33,436 bases of DNA from an uncultured Cardiobacterium sp. (GTDB lineage Bacteria; Pseudomonadota; Gammaproteobacteria; Cardiobacteriales; Cardiobacteriaceae). Shown piece by piece: positions 14,614-22,782 of this stretch. The DNA lies in NCBI RefSeq assembly GCF_938028825.1, contig NZ_CALIZP010000089.1, forward strand, positions 1-33,436, given 5' to 3'. The stretch's first letter is position 1. Every line of letters begins with the position of its first letter. A program made the position numbers and the translations under genes. The notes beneath the pieces are model-generated. The model had not been told where the DNA came from, did not search any database, and saw only the letters and a program-made list of their open reading frames with translations.

Positions 14614-15918
14614 ATGAGCGACAATGCCTCCCTGCTCCGCTTCATCACCGCCGGCAGTGTTGATGACGGCAAATCCACCCTCATCGGCCGCCTGCTCTAC
14701 GACAGCAAGACCCTGCTCGGCGACCAGCTCGCTAAACTCGACCGCGCCGCGCAGCATGGCGCTCTGCCCGATTTCGCCAGCCTTACCGACGGCCTCGCCG
14801 CCGAACGCGAACAGGGCATCACCATTGACGTCGCTTACCGCTACTTCGCGACAGCCAAACGCAAATTCATCATCGCTGACACCCCCGGCCACGAGCAGTA
14901 CACGCGCAACATGGTGACGGGCGCCTCCACCGCCGACGCCGCCATCGTCCTCATCGACGCCACCCGTGTCGCCTTCGACGGCGACAGCGCCACCCTCCTG
15001 CCGCAGACCCGCCGCCACAGCGCCATCCTCAACCTGCTCGGCACGCCGCAGATTATTGTCGCCGTCAACAAGCTCGACCTGCTCGATTACGACGCAGACA
15101 AATACCGCTGCATCACCCGCGCCTACGTCCGCCTCGCCGAACTGCTCGGCATCACCGCCCGCATCCACTATCTGCCCATCAGCGCCCTGCACGGCGACAA
15201 CATCGTCCACGCCAGCGAAAAAACCCCGTGGTATCAGGGGCTGCCACTCCTGCCGCTGCTCGAAACCCTGCCTGCGCAACACGCCGCCACCAACCTGCCC
15301 GCGCATTTCCCCGTGCAGCGCGTCGCCCGGCAGGACGGCAGCAGCAGCGACGACTTTCGCGGCTATCAGGGGCGGCTGGAAGCGGGCGAACTGCGCCGGG
15401 GCGATGCGGTGAAAATCCTGCCGGGCGGGCAGGAAGCGCATATCAGCGCCATCTACACCCCGCAGGGCGAGCGTGAACGGGTGCAGGCGGGCGAAGTCGC
15501 CACCCTCACCCTCGACCGCGATCTCGACATCTCGCGCGGCGATGCCGTTGTCGGCAGCCACAACCCCACCACGCCGCGCAAAAACATCGAAGCGGCGGTG
15601 TGCTGGTTCGACGAACAGCCGCTGAACCAGGGACGCCGCTACCTGCTCAAACACACGACGCAGACCACCGCCGCGAGAATCAGGGGCATCCGCTACATCT
15701 GGGACGTGCAGACGCTGTCCAAAGTCGCGAGCGCCGATACCCTGCACATCAACGACATCGGCTACCTGACCCTTACCGTGCAACAACCGCTCAATGCCAC
15801 CGGCTACGCGGTCAACCCCGCCACCGGCGCCTTCATCCTCATCGATGAAGCGACCAACCATACCGTCGCCGCCGGCATGATCAGCGATGCGGACGTGACG
15901 GCAGCGGTGGCGATTTGA
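14614..15918 (+). CDS. cysN: Sulfate adenylyltransferase subunit 1 (GTPase subunit)
   Basis: CysN is the regulatory GTPase of ATP sulfurylase. With CysD it makes adenosine 5'-phosphosulfate from ATP and sulfate in assimilatory sulfate reduction. The protein has 434 aa with no fused APS kinase (CysC) domain. Motifs are GSVDDGKST (14-22), DTPGHEQY (D89), NKLD (152-155), and GITIDVAYRYF as switch I/II context. The C-terminal beta-barrel half has QDGSSSDDFRGYQGRLEAG. AAGGA lies before the start. Unusually, no cysD precedes it: the upstream neighbour is bfrA on the other strand, and the downstream gene is unrelated. CysD must be encoded elsewhere or be missing. Confidence 0.94.
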   Translation: MSDNASLLRFITAGSVDDGKSTLIGRLLYDSKTLLGDQLAKLDRAAQHGALPDFASLTDGLAAEREQGITIDVAYRYFATAKRKFIIADTPGHEQYTRNMVTGASTADAAIVLIDATRVAFDGDSATLLPQTRRHSAILNLLGTPQIIVAVNKLDLLDYDADKYRCITRAYVRLAELLGITARIHYLPISALHGDNIVHASEKTPWYQGLPLLPLLETLPAQHAATNLPAHFPVQRVARQDGSSSDDFRGYQGRLEAGELRRGDAVKILPGGQEAHISAIYTPQGERERVQAGEVATLTLDRDLDISRGDAVVGSHNPTTPRKNIEAAVCWFDEQPLNQGRRYLLKHTTQTTAARIRGIRYIWDVQTLSKVASADTLHINDIGYLTLTVQQPLNATGYAVNPATGAFILIDEATNHTVAAGMISDADVTAAVAI

Positions 15919-15984
15919 GCAGGCGCCGCTTGCCTCCTCATGGCGGGCAGCGGCAAAGCGCCCGGTAACGGGTCTATTTTTGTT

Positions 15985-16087
15985 TATAGCCGCTTCAAAC
16001 GGATACGGTGTTGGCGGGTCTGGCCGGGCACCCGTAAAAACCGCTATCGGCCCGCCGCCTTGCCTCATTCCCGTTTGCAACGACTAT
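15985..16087. repeat. MITE-like inverted-repeat element, diverged copy
   Basis: It begins TATAGCCGCTTCAAACGG and ends CCGTTTGCAACGACTATC, degenerate forms of the ends at 13151-13256. The core shares GATACGGTGTTGGCG and CCGCCGCCTTG with that copy. It lies in the 360-bp gap between cysN and livK. The rest of that gap (16088-16278) holds no convincing gene; a TTGACA at 16216-16221 might be a -35 for livK, but the matching -10 is poor. Confidence 0.7.
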
Positions 16088-16278
16088 CTCCCTGTTCTTG
16101 GTGACAAACGGCGCAGTCTTGCGCTGTTCACCGCCACATCCGCCCGTTTCATGGCGGATTGCACCGCCATGTCGGTGCCGACCATCATGCTTCCCCCAGC
16201 CGGCAGCCCTCCTGCTTGACAAGCTCCGGGGCTTTCTTGAAACTGCCCGCCCTTTCCCCTGAACCCTACGGAGTTGTC

Positions 16279-17382
16279 ATGAAAAAATCCCTGTTAGTCC
16301 TCGCTTTGGCCGCAGCCTCTGCCGCCCACGCCGCCGATGACACCATCACCATCGCGCTTGCCGGCCCCGAAACCGGCCCGGTCACGCAATACGGCACGAT
16401 TCAGAAGATCGGTGCGGAAGCCGCGATTGATTTCATCAACGCCAACGGCGGCATGAACGGCAAGAAGATTGTCGCCAAATCCTACGACGATGCCTGCGAA
16501 CCGAAACAGGCGGTCACGGTTGCCAACAAAATCGTCGCCGACGGGGTGAAATTCGTCATCGGCCACTTGTGTTCGGCCTCCACCATGCCTGCCGCCGAGA
16601 TTTACAACGAGGAAGGCATCGTGATGATTACCGCCGCTTCCACCTCGCCGGAAATGTCGCAGAAGGGTTACACCACCATCCTGCGCACGATTGGTACGGA
16701 CTTGCAGAGCGCGCCGGTCAGCGCCGCTTATATCGCCGATGTCATCAAGCCGAAAGCTATCGCCCTCTTGCATGACAAGCAGGCTTACGGACAGGGGCTG
16801 GTGGATGCAGTCGCCGCCGACCTGAAAAAGCGCGGCATCACCCCGGTCATCATTGAAGGTGTGAACAAGGGGCAGAGCGATTTTTCCGCACTGATTACCA
16901 AGCTGAAGAACGCCAATGTCGATTTCGTCTATTGGGGCGGTTTCCACCCGGAAGCGGGCGCGATTCTGCGTCAGGGGGCGGATCAGGGCTTCAAGCCAGT
17001 CTTCATGGGCGCGGATGGCGTTGATAACGCCGATTTGTTCGCTATCGCCGGTGATGCCGCAGAAGGGGTGCTGGCGACCGTGCCGATGGATTTTTCCGCC
17101 GACCCGAAAAATGCCGCGATTGTTGAAGCCATCAAGGCGAAAAAACAAGACCCGAACGGCCCGTTCGTCATGCCCGCCTATTCCGCCGTGCAGGTGCTGG
17201 CTGAAGCGGCAAACCGCAGCAAGAGCGACGACCCCGACACGGTCGCCAAGGAATTGCGCAAGGGTGAATATGAAACGGCCATCGGCAAGATTGCCTTTGA
17301 AGAAAACGGCGATTTGAAGGACTTCCATTCCGTCGTCTATGAATTGCACGCCGACGGGCGCAAAATCCTGAAAAGCCAGTAA
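16279..17382 (+). CDS. livK: Branched-chain amino acid ABC transporter, periplasmic binding protein
   Basis: A periplasmic LivJ/LivK-type protein of 367 aa that captures leucine, isoleucine or valine for LivHMGF. The start MKKSLLVLALAAASAAHA opens a signal peptide with a likely cut after AHA (about residue 18). GGAG lies 6 bp before it. The mature part begins DDTITIALAGPETGP and has the typical INANGGMNGKKI, the Cys pair in DDACEPKQ and GHLCSAST, and FMPAYSAVQVL near the C-terminus. It is first in the five-gene operon and is followed by a terminator-like hairpin. Exact ligand preference cannot be read from the sequence. Confidence 0.95.
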   Translation: MKKSLLVLALAAASAAHAADDTITIALAGPETGPVTQYGTIQKIGAEAAIDFINANGGMNGKKIVAKSYDDACEPKQAVTVANKIVADGVKFVIGHLCSASTMPAAEIYNEEGIVMITAASTSPEMSQKGYTTILRTIGTDLQSAPVSAAYIADVIKPKAIALLHDKQAYGQGLVDAVAADLKKRGITPVIIEGVNKGQSDFSALITKLKNANVDFVYWGGFHPEAGAILRQGADQGFKPVFMGADGVDNADLFAIAGDAAEGVLATVPMDFSADPKNAAIVEAIKAKKQDPNGPFVMPAYSAVQVLAEAANRSKSDDPDTVAKELRKGEYETAIGKIAFEENGDLKDFHSVVYELHADGRKILKSQ

Positions 17383-17393
17383 TCCATCCATGT

Positions 17394-17427
17394 GCGGTGC
17401 GCTTTGTCATGGCGCACCGCTTTTTTT
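17394..17427 (+). terminator. Intra-operon terminator/attenuator between livK and livH
   Basis: Perfect 9-bp stem GCGGTGCGC (17394-17402) / GCGCACCGC (17412-17420), a 9-nt loop, then seven T (17421-17427). The livH start codon comes 12 bp later. It probably lets most transcripts stop after livK, so that binding protein is made in excess over the membrane parts. Confidence 0.8.
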
Positions 17428-17438
17428 CGCGTGTCCCT

Positions 17439-18353
17439 ATGTACAACTTTTTGCAGCAGATTATTAACGGCCTGTCGCTCGGCAGCATCTACGCGCTGAT
17501 TGCCATCGGTTACACCATGGTGTACGGCATCATCGGCCTGATCAACTTCGCCCACGGCGAGATTTACATGATTGGCGCCTACATCGGCGTGGTCTCCATC
17601 GTCGGCCTGCCGGCCTTCGGCCTGCCGCTGACCCTGGTCATCATCCTCGCCCTGCTGATTGCGGTGGTGCTTACCGGCGGTTACGGCTTTGCGGTGGAAA
17701 AAATCGCCTACAAGCCGCTGCGCAACAGCCCGCGCCTGGTGCCGCTCATCTCCGCCATCGGCATGTCCATCTTCCTGCAAAACTTCGTCGCCCTGGGGCA
17801 AAGCAACAAGGACATCGCCCTGCAACCCGTCCTCACCGCACGCTGGACGCTGCTCGCCTCTGCCGACGGTAAAAGCATCAGCCTCTCCGCCTTGCAGGTG
17901 ATCATCTTCGCGACCACGCTCGCCACCATGCTCGGCCTCAACTACTTCATCAAGCGCTCGAAAATGGGCAAAGCCTGCCGCGCCTGCGCCTCCGACATCG
18001 GCATGGCGAAACTGCTCGGCATTGATGCCGACAAAATCATCGCGCTGACCTTCGTCATCGGCGCAGCACTGGCGGCGATTGCCGGCGTGCTGGTCGCCCT
18101 CTACTACGGCACCATCAACCCCTACATGGGCTTCGTCTATGGCATGAAAGCCTTCACCGCCGCCGTTTTGGGCGGCATCGGCTCCATCCCCGGCGCGATG
18201 CTCGGCGGCTTCATCCTCGGCCTCTCGGAAAGCCTCGCCTCCGCTTATCTCACCAGCGAATACAAAGACCTGGTCGCCTTTTCCCTGCTGATCGTCGTCC
18301 TGCTCATCCGCCCGTCCGGCATCCTCGGCAAACCCGAAGTGGAGAAAGTCTGA
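17439..18353 (+). CDS. livH: Branched-chain amino acid ABC transporter permease LivH
   Basis: An inner-membrane permease of 304 aa. The start MYNFLQQIINGLSLGSIYALIAIGY is the conserved LivH N-terminus; an earlier in-frame ATG would sit within the terminator hairpin. No strong Shine-Dalgarno is visible. Features are NFAHGEIYMIGAY, several membrane helices and the coupling-loop region CRACASDIGMAKLLGI, then FTAAVLGGIGSIPGAMLGG. The stop codon overlaps the livM start (TGATG). Confidence 0.94.
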   Translation: MYNFLQQIINGLSLGSIYALIAIGYTMVYGIIGLINFAHGEIYMIGAYIGVVSIVGLPAFGLPLTLVIILALLIAVVLTGGYGFAVEKIAYKPLRNSPRLVPLISAIGMSIFLQNFVALGQSNKDIALQPVLTARWTLLASADGKSISLSALQVIIFATTLATMLGLNYFIKRSKMGKACRACASDIGMAKLLGIDADKIIALTFVIGAALAAIAGVLVALYYGTINPYMGFVYGMKAFTAAVLGGIGSIPGAMLGGFILGLSESLASAYLTSEYKDLVAFSLLIVVLLIRPSGILGKPEVEKV

Positions 18354-19591
18354 TGCGCTACCTGCTCTACGCCGCCATTGCCGCCGCGCTTACCTTCCTC
18401 ATCACCCTGCCCATCCTCGGCGTGCACCTGCACCAGAGCGCGCAGGGTCTCAGCCTTTCCGGACAGTGGCAACACAGTGCCTGCGCCGCCGCCATCGTCT
18501 TCATCCTGCAACTGCTGCTGCCGCTCGCCATCCGCGCGAAACACCGCCTGCGCGGCAGCGCCCCGCGTCCCGACGCCTTCCGTCCGGCGGCTTTTATCGA
18601 AAACCATCGCGGCTGGGTGCTGGCACTCCTGATTGTCGCCGCCTTCCTCGTCCCCGTTTTCGGCTCGCGCGGCGCGGTCAACATCATGACCATTGCGCTC
18701 ATCTACGTCATGCTCGGCCTCAGCCTGAACATCGTCGTCGGCTATGCCGGGCTGCTTGACCTCGGCCACGTCGCCTTCTACGCCATCGGTGCCTACACCT
18801 ACGCCATCCTCGCCCAGCACGGCCTCGGCTTCTGGACCGTGCTGCCGCTCGCCGCCCTCATCGCCGGCCTCGCCGGCCTCATCCTCGGCTTCCCCGTGCT
18901 GCGCCTGCGCGGTGACTACCTCGCCATCGTTACCCTCGGCTTCGGCGAAATCGTGCGCATCCTGCTCAACAACCTCGACAGCCTCACCAACGGCCCGCAA
19001 GGCATCAACAACATCCCCAAGCCCGGCCTCTTCCACATCGCCTTTGCGCGCAAAGCCCCGGAAGGCATGACCAGCTTCCAGGATTTCTTCGGCATCCCCT
19101 TTACCCCCGAAATACGCGGCATCTACCTCTACTTCATCATCCTCGGCCTCTGCCTCTCCACCCTGTGGATTATCAACCGCCTGCTGCGCATGCCCATCGG
19201 CCGTGCCTGGGAAGCCCTGCGTGAAGACGAAATCGCCTGCCGCTCGCTCGGCATCAACACCACCGCCATCAAACTCTCGGCCTTTGCCATCGGTGCCGCC
19301 TTCGCCGGTCTCGCCGGCGCGTTCTACGCCGCCTTCCAGGGCACCGTCAGCCCCGAATCCTTCACCTTCTGGGAATCCGCCATCATGCTGGCCATCGTTG
19401 TCCTCGGCGGCATGGGCTCGCAGACCGGCGTCATCCTCGCCGCCGTCGCCCTCACCGTCATCCCCGAAATCGCGCGCGAATTCGCCCAATACCGCATGCT
19501 CATCTTCGGCCTCGTCATGGTGCTGATGATGATCTGGCGGCCACAGGGGCTCATCCCCGCGCAACGCCCGAAAATGGAGCTGCCCGAATGA
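18353..19591 (+). CDS. livM: Branched-chain amino acid ABC transporter permease LivM
   Basis: An inner-membrane permease of 412 aa (E. coli LivM 425 aa). It has an N-terminal extra hydrophobic region, as in LivM proteins (DUF3382-type), followed by the permease core: LSLNIVVGYAGLLDLGHVAFYAIGAY, LRLRGDYLAIVTLGFGEI and the coupling segment WEALREDEIACRSLGIN. The C-terminus has MWRPQGLIPAQRPKMELPE. It overlaps livH by one base and livG by four bases (ATGA), so translation is coupled throughout. Confidence 0.95.
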   Translation: MRYLLYAAIAAALTFLITLPILGVHLHQSAQGLSLSGQWQHSACAAAIVFILQLLLPLAIRAKHRLRGSAPRPDAFRPAAFIENHRGWVLALLIVAAFLVPVFGSRGAVNIMTIALIYVMLGLSLNIVVGYAGLLDLGHVAFYAIGAYTYAILAQHGLGFWTVLPLAALIAGLAGLILGFPVLRLRGDYLAIVTLGFGEIVRILLNNLDSLTNGPQGINNIPKPGLFHIAFARKAPEGMTSFQDFFGIPFTPEIRGIYLYFIILGLCLSTLWIINRLLRMPIGRAWEALREDEIACRSLGINTTAIKLSAFAIGAAFAGLAGAFYAAFQGTVSPESFTFWESAIMLAIVVLGGMGSQTGVILAAVALTVIPEIAREFAQYRMLIFGLVMVLMMIWRPQGLIPAQRPKMELPE

Positions 19592-20349
19592 GCCTGCTCA
19601 CCGTCGAAAACCTGCGCATGCAGTTCGGCGGCCTCGTCGCCGTCGATAACGTCCGCTTCACCCTCGGCGAAAAAGAAATCGCCGCCATCATCGGCCCGAA
19701 CGGTGCGGGCAAAACCACCGTCTTCAACTGCATCAGCGGCTTCTACCGCCCGACCGCCGGCCGCGTCACCCTCGCCGGCGAAGACATCACCGGTCTTCCC
19801 GGCTACCGCATCGCGCAAAAAGGGCTGACCCGCACCTTCCAGAACATCCGCCTCTTCCGCGACATGACCGTGCTGGAAAACCTCCTCATCGCGCGGCACA
19901 ACCGCCTCAATACCGGCTACCTCAGCGGCATCCTGCACAGCCGCGCCTACCGCGCCAGCGAGCGCGCCGCCAAAGAACGCGCCGCCAGCTGGCTCGACAC
20001 CTTCGAACTGCGCCCCTTTGCCAACCACGAAGCGGGCAGCCTCGCCTACGGCCAGCAGCGCCGCCTCGAAATCGCGCGCTGCATGATGACCGAACCGCGC
20101 GTCCTCATCCTCGACGAACCCGCCGCCGGGCTGAACCCGCAAGAAACCGCCGCCCTCGTTACCCTCATCGAAACCCTGCGCGACCGCCACGGCATCAGCG
20201 TGCTGCTCATCGAGCACGACATGAGCCTCATCATGCGCGTCTCCGAACACATCATGGTGATGGAATACGGCCGCCCCATCGCCTACGGCACGCCGGACGA
20301 CATCCGCAACAACCCCGAAGTCGTGCGCGCCTACCTCGGAGAATCCTGA
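19588..20349 (+). CDS. livG: Branched-chain amino acid ABC transporter ATP-binding protein LivG
   Basis: A cytoplasmic ATPase of 253 aa that drives LivHM. Walker A is GPNGAGKT (36-43), a Q-loop lies in RTFQNIRLF, the signature region is LAYGQQRRLEIAR, and Walker B is VLILDEPAAGLNPQE, with the H-loop in LLIEHDMSLIM. The LivG-type C-terminal extension ends VVRAYLGES. The signature has AYGQQ rather than LSGGQ, which is common in LivG. The stop codon overlaps the livF start. Confidence 0.95.
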   Translation: MSLLTVENLRMQFGGLVAVDNVRFTLGEKEIAAIIGPNGAGKTTVFNCISGFYRPTAGRVTLAGEDITGLPGYRIAQKGLTRTFQNIRLFRDMTVLENLLIARHNRLNTGYLSGILHSRAYRASERAAKERAASWLDTFELRPFANHEAGSLAYGQQRRLEIARCMMTEPRVLILDEPAAGLNPQETAALVTLIETLRDRHGISVLLIEHDMSLIMRVSEHIMVMEYGRPIAYGTPDDIRNNPEVVRAYLGES

Positions 20350-21050
20350 TGCTCACCCTCACCGACCTGCACACCCACTACGGGCAAATCGAAGCGCTAA
20401 AAGGCGTCTCGCTCGGCATCGAACAAGGCGAAATCGTCACCCTCATCGGCGCGAACGGCGCGGGCAAATCCACCCTGCTCAACACCATCTGCGGCAGCCC
20501 GCGCGCCAGCAGCGGCAACATCACCTACCTCGGCGCGGACATCACCCGCACCCCCACCCACAAAATCAGCAGGAGCGGCATCGCCCTCGTCCCCGAAGGG
20601 CGGCGCATCTTCCCGGCGCTCACCATCGAAGAAAACCTCGAACTCGGCGGCTTCCACCACAGCAAAGACGACAACCGGAAAAACCTCGCCCACATCTACG
20701 AACTCTTCCCGCGCCTCAAAGAACGCAGCCGCCAGCGCGCGGGCACCCTTTCCGGCGGCGAACAGCAAATGCTCGCCATCGGGCGCGGCCTGATGATGCA
20801 GCCGAAACTGCTGCTGCTGGACGAACCCTCGCTAGGCCTCGCCCCGATCATCATTGCCCAGATCTTCGACATCATCAAAGACATCCGCGCCCGGGGCATC
20901 ACCATCTTCCTCGTCGAACAAAACGCGCACAAAGCGCTGCAAATCGCCGACCGCGGCTACATCCTCGAGCTCGGCCGCATCACCCACAGCGACACCGGCG
21001 CCAACCTGCTCAGCAGCGACGCCATCCGCAAAGCCTACCTCGGCGGCTGA
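20349..21050 (+). CDS. livF: Branched-chain amino acid ABC transporter ATP-binding protein LivF
   Basis: The second cytoplasmic ATPase of the transporter, 233 aa. Walker A is GANGAGKS (34-41), the signature LSGGEQQM, Walker B LLLLDEPSLGLAP, and the H-loop region FLVEQN. GIALVPEGRRIFP is a family hallmark. The C-terminus is DAIRKAYLGG. It is the last gene of the livKHMGF operon; a terminator lies about 30 bp downstream. Confidence 0.95.
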   Translation: MLTLTDLHTHYGQIEALKGVSLGIEQGEIVTLIGANGAGKSTLLNTICGSPRASSGNITYLGADITRTPTHKISRSGIALVPEGRRIFPALTIEENLELGGFHHSKDDNRKNLAHIYELFPRLKERSRQRAGTLSGGEQQMLAIGRGLMMQPKLLLLDEPSLGLAPIIIAQIFDIIKDIRARGITIFLVEQNAHKALQIADRGYILELGRITHSDTGANLLSSDAIRKAYLGG

Positions 21051-21079
21051 CGGCCGCCGCCTGTTTGCAACGGCTATTG

Positions 21080-21107
21080 AAAAACCCCGCCGCAGCGGGG
21101 TTTTCTT
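21080..21107. terminator. Terminator between livF and the convergent araC-type gene
   Basis: AAAACCCCGC (21081-21090), loop CGCA, GCGGGGTTTT (21095-21104), followed by more T after one C. The flanking TTTGCAACGGCTAT (21064-21077) looks like an end of the TATAGTCG element. It can work in both directions. Confidence 0.85.
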
Positions 21108-22007
21108 TCATGCGGCGGTGCCTTCCTGCCGCCGGAAGCGGGCGGGCGTTATCCCGAACTGCGCCTTGAAGGCATTGTTGAAGGCCGCTTCCGACTGGTA
21201 GCCCGTTTCTTCAGCGATGCGGGCGACCGCCAGATTGCTGTCGCGCAGCAATTTGGCCGCTGCCGACATTTTCAGCATCCTGATGAAGGTTTGCACGCCG
21301 CAGCCCGCCGCCGCCTGAAACTTGCGCGCAAAGGTCGCGCGCGACATGCAGGCGGCTTCCGCCAGCCCTGCCGTGGTGTACGGGGTGAACGGTGCGGCGA
21401 GGATGTGCGCCAGCGCCCGCGCCAGTCCCGTATCGGCAAACAGCGCGGTCAGGCGGTGCTGCTGCGGCAGGCTGCCGGTATGCCGCAACGCCAGAAGCAG
21501 CAACACTTCGCTCAATGCGCGGACGATGCCGATGCTGCCTTCATGCCGCGCCCGCGCCTCCTCGTGAATCAGCGCGCACAGCGCCTGCAACTGCGGCACA
21601 TCGCCAAGCGGGACAATCAGCGGTTCGGGCAAGATCCGCCACAGACCCGCCGCCGCGCGGTTGCGGGCCGTGTACGCGCCGCACAGCATCCTGAGCGGTT
21701 CGCCGTCGCCGCCGTTGCGCAGATGCCGCAGGCCGTTCTCCCGATCCTCCACGAAGGCACTGCCCTCGGCGCCGATGTTGATGGTGTGTGCGCTGCCGCT
21801 CGTCCACAGGCAAAAATCCCCGGCCCGCAGCCGGTAATGTTTCCCCGCATGCGACATCGTGCAGTGGCCGTCAAGCAGCAGATGAAACCACGCCGTGCCG
21901 TAGGCGTCGGCCTCATGGTGCAGGCGGAACGGCGCGTGCAGGTGGCAGTAAAGCTCGATGCTGGTCTCTACATCGAGCAGGGCGACAAAGCGGTCGATAC
22001 TGTCCAT
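21108..22007 (-). CDS. AraC-family transcriptional regulator (cupin_6 type)
   Basis: A DNA-binding regulator of 299 aa. The start MDSIDRFVALLD has CGGAG 7 bp upstream in the transcript. The N-terminal cupin-like domain contains AWFHLLLDGHCTMSH and YRLRAGDFCLWTSGSAHTI. The C-terminal double helix-turn-helix has YTTAGLAEAACMSRATFARKFQ and, further on, VARIAEETGYQSEAAFNNAFK followed by FGITPARFR. This layout matches AraC proteins that often control an adjacent oxidoreductase or efflux gene, but here the neighbours are convergent liv genes and a small hypothetical gene. The target and inducer are unknown. Confidence 0.9.
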   Translation of the reverse strand: MDSIDRFVALLDVETSIELYCHLHAPFRLHHEADAYGTAWFHLLLDGHCTMSHAGKHYRLRAGDFCLWTSGSAHTINIGAEGSAFVEDRENGLRHLRNGGDGEPLRMLCGAYTARNRAAAGLWRILPEPLIVPLGDVPQLQALCALIHEEARARHEGSIGIVRALSEVLLLLALRHTGSLPQQHRLTALFADTGLARALAHILAAPFTPYTTAGLAEAACMSRATFARKFQAAAGCGVQTFIRMLKMSAAAKLLRDSNLAVARIAEETGYQSEAAFNNAFKAQFGITPARFRRQEGTAA

Positions 22008-22034
22008 ATCAAACTCCGAAAGTGTGAGAGCCGC

Positions 22035-22064
22035 ATTATCGCCGCGCGGGGAAAAGGCGGGCAA
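22035..22064 (-). promoter_or_regulatory. Putative promoter of the araC-type gene
   Basis: On the minus strand: -35 TTGCCC (22059-22064), 18 bp, -10 GATAAT (22035-22040), 28 bp before the start codon. Confidence 0.4.
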
Positions 22065-22175
22065 GCGGGCCGGGCTTTGTCCGGGCCGTGTTCCTGCCGC
22101 TTGCGCCCCGCTTCGGGAGACGTGGCCGGGCAATGCCGCTGCATTTTCCGTTTTGCCGCCGCGCGCAGGCGGTTT

Positions 22176-22490
22176 TTATGGCGCGTCGGTAAGCGGCACG
22201 ATGTTGAAGTAGGTATAGAGGTAGCCGGCGGCGCGGTTTTCGCGGAAGGTGAGCTCGGCATCTTCGGCGACGTAGCCGGAAGCGAGGACGAGGTTCAGCA
22301 GTTCCCGGACGTTCTGTCCTGCTGCCTCGCTGAGGCTGACGGTGATGCTTTCGACTTGCACGCCCGCCGCCGGAACGCGCAGTTTCTGGTAGAGACCGGT
22401 GAGGCCGTAGAGCGGGAAGCGGTGTTCTTCAAGGATTTCCGCGCTGTCCGGTAGGCGGATGCCGGTAAAGGGGTCGTTGCTTTGGGTCAT
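22176..22490 (-). CDS. Small hypothetical protein
   Basis: A 104-aa protein that I do not recognise. The start MTQSNDPFTGIRLPDSAE is supported by GAGGA about 9 bp upstream. It seems soluble and mixed alpha/beta, with a helix SEAAGQNVRELLNLVLASGY and a C-terminal ELTFRENRAAGYLYTYFNIV. No signal peptide or metal motif is seen. Codon use resembles the neighbours. It lies 292 bp downstream of the DUF1444-like gene on the same strand, so it may be a separate unit. Confidence 0.6.
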   Translation of the reverse strand: MTQSNDPFTGIRLPDSAEILEEHRFPLYGLTGLYQKLRVPAAGVQVESITVSLSEAAGQNVRELLNLVLASGYVAEDAELTFRENRAAGYLYTYFNIVPLTDAP

Positions 22491-22672
22491 GGTGAATATC
22501 CTCGGCTGTGTCATTGTTTGGTTGCTGTCCCTGTCCGACTTCTCCCGCAAGCGGCGGCACTTTTTGGGTTGGCACGGTTGCCGGGTTCGTTGAAGAGGGC
22601 AGGGCAGCCGTCAAGCGGCGTACATGCCGGGTTTTGCTGCTGCGCGGATGTGTTTAACCCCTTCTCGCTAAC

Positions 22673-22691
22673 GCGGACTCTTCGAGTCCGC
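22673..22691. repeat. Short perfect palindrome in the 22491-22782 intergenic region
   Basis: GCGGACTC TTC GAGTCCGC, an 8-bp perfect stem. No T run follows on either strand, so it is not a plain terminator. The 292-bp gap around it shows no convincing ORF. It could be an RNA hairpin at the 3' end of the thiN-mepA-DUF1444 transcript. Confidence 0.4.
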
Positions 22692-22782
22692 AAGCCCTCC
22701 GCCGGGTACTCACAACAATGCTCGCGTTTTTGCAGGATGCAGTCAGTGGGGGAGGGGCTTTGGTTACAAGGGAAGGTTGGTT

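Noticed and set aside
18245..19564. A 439-codon minus-strand frame rich in Glu, Asp and Gly opposite livM
   Set aside because: The reverse complement of a hydrophobic membrane protein often gives such acidic repeats; livM is clearly the gene.
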